Both the position numbers and the translations under genes were made by a program. A stretch of 64,000 bases of DNA from assembly GCA_028551475.1 (NCBI GenBank), contig CM052356.1:29725884-29789883 (forward strand), in the 5' to 3' direction. Numbering within the stretch: position 1 is the stretch's first letter; every line of letters starts with the position of its first letter. The notes beneath the pieces were generated by a model that saw only the letters and a program-made list of their open reading frames with translations, did not search any database and was not told the DNA's origin. Source of the stretch: Casuarina equisetifolia (lineage: Eukaryota; Streptophyta; Magnoliopsida; Fagales; Casuarinaceae). Positions 57,019-64,000 of the stretch are shown here, piece by piece.

Positions 57019-60000
57019 ATGCCAGACCTGGGGAATCTGTCCCTTTCAGCTTCCTTGATGCTCACTCGCTGCCCTAGCCTCAAGCCAGCGACTGACCCAC
57101 CGGATCCCGGGAGTTCTCAGTGCCCGAGCTCGGCCGAAACCCTCGTTGAGGACTGTGAATCGAACCAGAGGTTACGGTTCCCGTTGGTGCAGAACGGGGA
57201 GGTCCGCGGTGGAAACGGAGTTAAGGTGGTGAGGCGGATCCGAGGCACGCTGGACCGGCCCAAGAAGGCCTCTAACGGAAAGGGTCTGGAGGACCACGTG
57301 AGGGCATGGGTTCAGAGGAAGACGGAAGCTGGGGTTCCCGAGTCGCGGTGCACCCTTCCTTTCCTCGTCGGCGCTCCGAAAATGGTAAAATGCTTTTACA
57401 TTTCTGCTTGGCTGCTGAGGAAATGTGGGAAAGAATTAGAATTTAGAAAGTTGGATATTGGTCTGTGTACAATTTAATGCGATTTTAAGAAATTGTGAAT
57501 GTCGGTCGAGATAGGCAGCTACTTGCTTCGTTATGATTTTCCTCGAAACGGAGTGTAGCAATTGTAATGCAGAGTAATTGTAAGTTAATCCCTAGCAGCA
57601 GCTCCTTTTTGGTGTCTGCAGCTGACAATAAAGAACATGTAAAACGTTAACTATTCAAGACCGTAGCTTTTTTATTTCATTTAGTTTAAAAAGAAAAATA
57701 AGAAGACTTGGAAACTTAATATCAACTCTGAGCTTGCTCTCCCGAATCTCAAAGTGCCATTCTGGAGAAGTCTTTAACTTTGGGGATTCAGCAACATCAA
57801 TGCTTAAGGCCATTACATACATATACACATATAATGCAAAATCTTATTTAGTTCTTGCAGTTACGCGTATTTGTCCCCTGTACTTTACGCCTGATGCATA
57901 CATATTTTGCTCAGTCGATGTTTATGAATGTACTAAATGCCATCAATTTTATCAGAATAGCCAGATTCTTTGTTACTTACGAGTCGGTAGACCTTTTCAG
58001 TATGGTAATGTTTGTTTTGGTGAGAATAGTGATTCCAACATGATGTTAATGTTTATTCTTGTTGTTTAACATGGGGTTCTCCTTTTTGTTCGCTGACTCT
58101 TTGGTGCCATTTCAGGTTGACTGTCTTATTTGCCATAATCTTATCCATGCCGGGGAGGAGCTATTATGCTCTGTTCGTGGTTGTCAAGGAGTCTACCACA
58201 TAGAATGTGCAAAGACAAAACTTCAAGTCCCAAATCTGAAAAAATTCAAGTGCCCACAACATGTAAGGTCCCATCAAATATAAAACTTAACTTAATGGAA
58301 TATCGTACATGGTATATCTATTGTTTAACTTATGTCTAGCCTTTTCGTATTGCTGCTCCTTGTGTACCTTCTATTTGTTAATTTATCTTCTTGGTTCAAT
58401 TTAACAAGGATTCTGAGGCAAAGAATCTAATCTTTTTTGTACTTAGAACTTGGTTTTGAATGGATATAAATAAAAACCTTCTTGTGATTTTGTTTCTTAT
58501 TTTATTGAACTTTTGGCAGGCTATTGACACGTGGGTTTCCTCACTTTTGTTATTAGAATGGGAAACATGCTTTAAATGTAATTAATTAGCAGAAAGTGTC
58601 TATTCATTCATAGCATCTTTTCTTTAGGGAAATCAAATTTAGAGTGACTTCTCTTACGTTTTTAACCTTGAAATCGGTTGTGGGATACATACATATGATT
58701 ACGAAATCTAATTACAAGCCCCCAAATCTGTTTGATGGCACTTATATCTTAATATTTTTGTAATTTTCTGAGTTTCAAAATAACTCTTATTGACCGCAAA
58801 ATTGACACTTTTTTTGGGCTGTTCTTGGTTAACATGTTGCTGTCAATCTCATCAAAGTATGGATTGCTTAGATTCTCATGTGTGTATATATGAATAATTA
58901 CAACTACACGAGGAGAAGCTAACATATTCAACACGCTTTCCACGATTAGACATGCTACATTTGTAAACAGAGGCCAAATTTTCGGTGTGTGCAATGCCCA
59001 ATGGCGTCACATGACAAATGTGCAGCATGGCCAGACAAAGTGATGCATCTAGAAAGCCAACCTGGCAAGGCTGTTTGCTGGAGGCATCCTACTGATTGGC
59101 GGCTGGATAGAGAGGTCAATTTTTTTCGTTCCTCCATCACTTTGGTTTCTTACTCATATACCACTGTGAAGGATCTGTTCTTGAGGTTGTATTCTCACCT
59201 ATTTATTACTGCATGTAGAGTCTGCCATTGGACTTTTGGGGAAGTGTGAAGTTATTGAAATAGTGGCTTTGTATTCTTACTGTTCCCAGATCTAAGCTGA
59301 ATCTATATAGTTCTTATATGTAACTGCTTTCAAATGCTTAGTGTTTATAAGTTATAGGGTGCCAAATTTGTGTTCCATGGGCTTATATATCTCTTGGTAT
59401 ATTATAACCTATTGGATTAAGCAAGTAAAATAATGAGCCTCTGTCCTCTTAGGGCTGTTTGCCTACAATATTATGCAATGATTAGTAATTGTACCTTATC
59501 AAAAAGGATCAATTTGTTTTGTGGGTTAAATTGATTGAATTTCCTTGAACTATGTCACTATATTTGAACTTTTTGTTAAGGTTTTATTTCTTCATTTGGC
59601 TTTTCATTGATTAGGCTGGCTGACAGGATTGATGTATTTGTTGAATGGGCAGCATGCAGCTTGGACAAGTGATGTAGAGGTAAAATTTATGTAGCAATTT
59701 TTATATAATTACTTGACAGTTACCTGATATAATCTGTCTCACGTGAACAAATAAATTTAAGTTTATAATGGCGATATGTGGGTGTGGAAATCTAATACAT
59801 TGGACTCGCCTTCCTGTCAAATGTTCACTTTGTAGCTGTTACCCCCAAAAGGAAGATAACAACAGTCCTAAAGCTTTAAGACTTAAGGAGGATTCATTCC
59901 AAAAATGCTGGGATGCTGAAATTTCATCATAGGAAAATTCTTCACTACAATAATTATTGCATGAATACTTTGTTTACCCCAACATTTAGGCAAAAAAATT

Positions 60001-63000
60001 GGATTTAGTGGGAGTAACTTCTTTCCCGGTCTCCAAAATTTTCTAAGAAGATGAACTCGATGTATAATGCACGTTTCTAATAAGTGATCAGCACATGCTA
60101 ACCTCAAGTTCATGTGACTAGAAAATATGCTTTTAGAAATTTGAATTGTTTTGTTTGGGTCTGTGTTTATCTCTTTTTTTTTTTTGTCCTATTTTTTTGG
60201 AAAATCAATAGAAGTAATTTCTGAACTTCTGTTGATTCTTAGTTGGAGGAGCTCCCCCCGTGTACTTTGGGATTATGTTATCTTTAGCGTTGTGTGGCGT
60301 TGCCTTTTGTTCAGGCCCTTACCAAACTATGAAAAGATGAAGAGACTAGACGTGGTGAACATAGAGTGTTAACCAGACTTTTTGTATCGGCAATGTCTAT
60401 GCTGCAATAACGCCAAACTAAGAAAGTACATGTTGAATTGCATTTACAGCTATAGACCACTTGTTTGTCTAACTATCATCTAACATGTATGTCTAGACTC
60501 TTTGTATCTTACTTGCTTGCTCTTCCTTCCCTTGCTACCCCACACCCCCGGGAAAAAAAAAATCCTCTTCTAATTTCAGGAGGTTTTTTGTCGCTTGCCT
60601 TTGCCTTTTGTCGATGAGGAGTTCAAGATTGACTTTACATGGAAAGATACGGAAAATAAGATGGAGCCACCTCCCTATGTGCATATCAGGCGCAGTATCC
60701 TATTTCTTATATGTTTCTCAGTACTGCAAATTGTTCAAACATGTCTTTGCTAAGTATTGAGCATGTGCAACTTCTTCATGAAGTAAATTGGTGTTGTTCC
60801 ATTTTTCTAGGTAATTAATAATTCAATGTTATGTATTTTCTCTGTTTATGATTATTAGTGTACCACCCTTAACTGAACACAGATGTTTACCTAGTCAAGA
60901 AAAAGCGTAATGATGTTGACGACGATATTGGATGCACAAGTTGCAGTTCTACATGCTCTGACGACTGTGTCTGCCGGTTAGTTACAATGACGTCTCCCAC
61001 TTTGATGATTCATCTATATGTGATCTAATTTGGATCTTTTCATTGATAAACCAAGGCTGCGTATCTACAAATAGACTGTAATTGGAAGGTTTAATTAGAA
61101 TTTCTGATGCTTCTCCATTAGTATATAGTTGGCATACATTTTCATATGTTATTTGTTCTGGACTTTTATGTCGTACTCATTTTCTGCATTTTGAATGTAT
61201 CACTTGATAGGGTTCAATGCATAAGCTGCTCCAAAGCTTGTGGTTGCTCAGAAAACTGCACAAACCGACCTTTTCGCAAGGAGAAAAAGATCAATATTGT
61301 CAAGGTGAAATTTTACTTGAGGAGTGGTTCAGGTTTCTTACTTCAGACTTGTACCATTCTAGAAGGAATTGTTCAGCCTTCTTTGTTATATTTGTATATT
61401 TTCTTGTTTTCTTAGTTCATTTACCATTTATTCACAGACAGAATTTTGTGGCTGGGGAGTAGTGGCTGCTGAAAAGATCAATAAGGGTGATTTTATAATT
61501 GAGTACATTGGGGAAGGTAATGTGTTTTATCCGACTTTTGCTTATAGTCAGACAAGCCCACTCTTTTCTTTCACCTTCTGTTTACAGATCCATATCAAGA
61601 ATATTCTCTGTCCTCATGCCTTTTGATTAACCTGGTTGTTTTGTCATGCACACTAGCTGGAAAGTTTTATAAGGCAGCTTCAGTAGTTTATTCAAACAAT
61701 TGCTGTGTCAACATGCAAATTATAATTTCTGCTTGGCAACTGTTGAAGATTTTTCGTCCTTATGACAAAATAATTAAAAACTCTATCAAATACAGTAGCT
61801 GTCTATTTTGAGGATTTAAATGTTTTCTCCAAGTTGGGATGCTGACATACCAAGTTATTTGAAGCACTTATATATTATGTTTTGATACTTGATTTGCGTT
61901 TATGAAATGGCTACTGTGTGGATCTTGGAGAAAAATAATATGGTTTAGAACTGCTGTGATACATGTACGACAGGTTCACCGTTCATAAATAGGTCATAGT
62001 TTCAGCCTTTGAAATTCTAATTGAGATGTTGCCTTTCTGCTTCAGTGATTGATGATGCTCTGTGTGAACAAAGACTTTGGGACATGAAATACAAAGGTGC
62101 ACAGAACTTTTATATGTGCGAAATTCGAAAAGACTTCACAATTGATGCAACTTTCAAGGGGAATGCATCTCGATTTTTGAATCACGGCTGTGATCCCAAC
62201 TGTGTTCTGGAGAAGTGGTTAGTATGGCAGTATGGCTTTATGCTTTTCATCTTAAGGGACTGTAGGAACTAGTATACTCTTCATGGAAGTTAATTGAATC
62301 TATCTTTATTTGGCTTTTATAAACTTTTTCTTTTTCAGAAATTTTCTATATTCTATCTCCAGTGCTGTTCCTTTTTTTAATATGATTGGACACATGTGCT
62401 CAATCAGTTTTGGGAAGCTCAATGGTATAAACTTCTCACTCCAGCATGCTTGGACACATGTTGAGCATGGTCGAGTGTTCATGTCACCCTAATCTCTTGC
62501 CTGGATTGGTGAGAGATATGACTGACAGCAAATTGGAAAACATATTCTTGACTAGCGTTTATGTCTATTATCTGTTTGACAACTTGTTTGTGTATTGTGA
62601 GTGAAGTATGTCTATTTGCAATGTATCCTAGTGGGGTCTTCGTCCTATTCAAAGCTTTCTTTTGTTGCATGTTGCATCTAACTCATGGCACTTATCCATA
62701 TGGACCTTCTGGGGGTTACTCTGAATAGTACAAAAAATGAAAGGCAAGATCGATAATTTGATGTCAAAACTTTAGGACGTTCAAAAGGGAACTCATGATT
62801 AAACTTGACTGTTGATGATCCGTAGGTAGTAGGTAGTTGAACATTTTTTTTTTTTTTTGTTTTGCACCTTCAACTTAAATATCTTGGTGGACCAGTTTGT
62901 AATAAAAGAGCACAAGTTGTTATTCTTAATTTGTGGGTGCCTGAATTTTCTGCCTGTGGCTCTTGTTTTAAGTAAAGCTTTGCCCTTCCAACGGTGCAAA

Positions 63001-63219
63001 TTGCCATTCCGACAGCTTTTGGCATATTGACAGTAAAAAGTGGTTGAATTTTTTTTTCTTCTCTTCTTTTATCTGCATAATATTATGTAGTTTAACAATT
63101 GCTCCACCCAAGTGGATTTATGATCGACATTTCTCCAGGCAAGTAGAGGGGGAAGTACGTGTTGGTGTGTTTGCTGCACGAACGATTGAGGTTGGCGAGC
63201 CATTAACATATGATTACAG
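57019..63219 (+). CDS. ASHR3: Histone-lysine N-methyltransferase ASHR3-like (PHD, AWS, SET), 3' end outside the window
   Basis: Nuclear enzyme of the class that methylates H3K36; in Arabidopsis, ASHR3/SDG4 is linked to stamen development. Exons inferred from frame and GT-AG ends: 57019-57384, 58116-58262, 58950-59114, 59653-59679, 60580-60694, 60883-60976, 61211-61304, 61438-61516, 62046-62217 and 63139-63219. Joined phases agree and give 446 codons plus two bases. Residues 1-122 are low complexity, ending in a conserved LEDHVRAWV block. The PHD finger is C125, C128, C140, C145, H150, C153, C168, H171, followed by a second Cys-rich part to about 226. AWS has CSSTCSDDCVCR and CSKACGCSENC. SET has GWGVVAAE, EYIGEV, RFLNHGCDPNC and EPLTYDY. 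The post-SET exon(s) lie past 64000. The usual NHSC motif reads NHGC at residue 410. Confidence 0.93.
59653..59679 (+). other. ASHR3: 27-base microexon of ASHR3
   Basis: The nine codons read HAAWTSDVE, between an AG at 59651-59652 and a GT at 59680-59681. Without it the protein would join WRLDRE directly to EVFCRLPLP and stay in frame. The microexon is phase 0 at both ends, so skipping it would be silent for the frame. Confidence 0.65.
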
Positions 63220-64000
63220 GTATACTTTTGCCTTGTTCTTCATCCTTTAGTTCTCTCATATGATGATAGGTATATCGCTGGCTCAATAGAACATCCAACA
63301 AAGTATGCAGTTGGACCAATTGATTCTTTCTTTATTTGATTACTTTGTTTTCATATCAATACTAGCGTGTTGTTAGAGGACTAAAGCAATAGTTGAAATC
63401 CAAGTTTGTTAAGTATTCCTTCTTTTTGTGTGCGTTGGTTCGGATAGAGGTGAGAGTAGGTCAATTAGCCTTTCTGGATGAAACATGCTGCTTCAAACTT
63501 TAAATTGTACTCCGCTGAACATTTCCACTACAATAGCCATCTTCTGATGCTGACATTAGATCTATGTGCTTCATCAAAACATATGAGCTGCTATGTATAC
63601 AACTTTGCTGAAGTAACTTATTGAATAACGGTGAGGTTTGCCCAATGAAAACTTCTACCTGCCTTTACCTGATGGATTATCAGTATGCTTCAAATCTTGA
63701 CCAATTTGTATCAAACTATTAGTTTGTTACTCCACAGGATATAGGAGCAATTTAGATGAAGAGAGCTGTCAGTTTTCACCGAGTCAATTTTAGTTGGGAT
63801 AGGTTTTTGACTAATGTTTCTGCAGGACATTCTTCACTTTTCTCCTACGGCTGTGATGTTAGAAAGATTCTGTTGATGTCTTGTTCTTTGAAGAGGTTAT
63901 CACCATCAAATGTCTAATAGAGGCTTCTTTTTTTTTTTTTCTTTTGTTTCCTCCAAACAACTTATATTTCACTGCCAAGGAATCGTAATTGTAGGATTGG
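63220..64000 (+). other. ASHR3: Intron of ASHR3 running off the window
   Basis: It starts with GTATAC after the exon ending in TATGATTACAG. I looked for the expected post-SET sequence (Cys-rich, after an FGPE-like segment) and did not find it before the window ends. Confidence 0.7.

Overview
The window is plant nuclear DNA, most likely from a eudicot. The evidence is AT-rich intergenic sequence, plant-type DUF4220/DUF594 membrane-protein genes, plant L1-type LINEs whose ORF1 carries a DUF4283 domain, and an intron-rich SET-domain gene that reads as ASHR3 (SDG4). I could not name a species. I found no CRISPR array, tRNA, rRNA or LTR element.

Layout. (1) 1-5.7 kb is present once: DUF594 gene 1 (2303-4195), an old L1 tail in its upstream region, and the decayed 3' end of another DUF594 gene (5479-5700). 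(2) 5.67-22.76 kb is copy A, plus orientation: a full-length but dead 5.6 kb L1 (6729-12332) with a target-site duplication, DUF594 gene 2 (14355-16253), DUF594 gene 3 (18774-20678) and a 5'-truncated L1 (21541-22521). (3) 22.79-38.79 kb is copy B, a near-exact reverse complement of copy A. (4) 38793-39292 is exactly 500 Ns. (5) 39.29-56.4 kb is copy C, again in plus orientation. (6) 56.4-64 kb is unique sequence carrying the promoter and ten exons of ASHR3; its last exon(s) lie beyond the window.

The plus/minus/plus arrangement of a ~16-17 kb block is the main feature. Genes 2 and 3 encode the same proteins in all three copies. The copies differ mostly by small length changes that cluster beside the fold-back point (copy A) and in the 5' part of the LINE (copy C), and an arbitrary-size gap lies between B and C. 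The simplest reading is an assembly artefact: a contig that folds back on itself, scaffolded to an overlapping contig. The true locus would then be gene 1 - DUF594 remnant - L1 - gene 2 - gene 3 - truncated L1 - ASHR3, each once. The alternative is a real, very recent inverted triplication of DUP-TRP/INV-DUP type. Copy numbers from this window should not be trusted until that is settled.

Beneath this lies genuine older history. Genes 1 and 2 sit in ~4.2-4.6 kb tandem units, gene 3 is a more distant paralogue, and a pseudogene plus an orphan 3' flank show that further members have decayed. L1 elements inserted repeatedly around the cluster, always with their 3' ends at T-rich target sites. DUF4220/DUF594 proteins have no established biochemical role. 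ASHR3 is a chromatin writer of the H3K36 methyltransferase class and has no evident functional link to the cluster.
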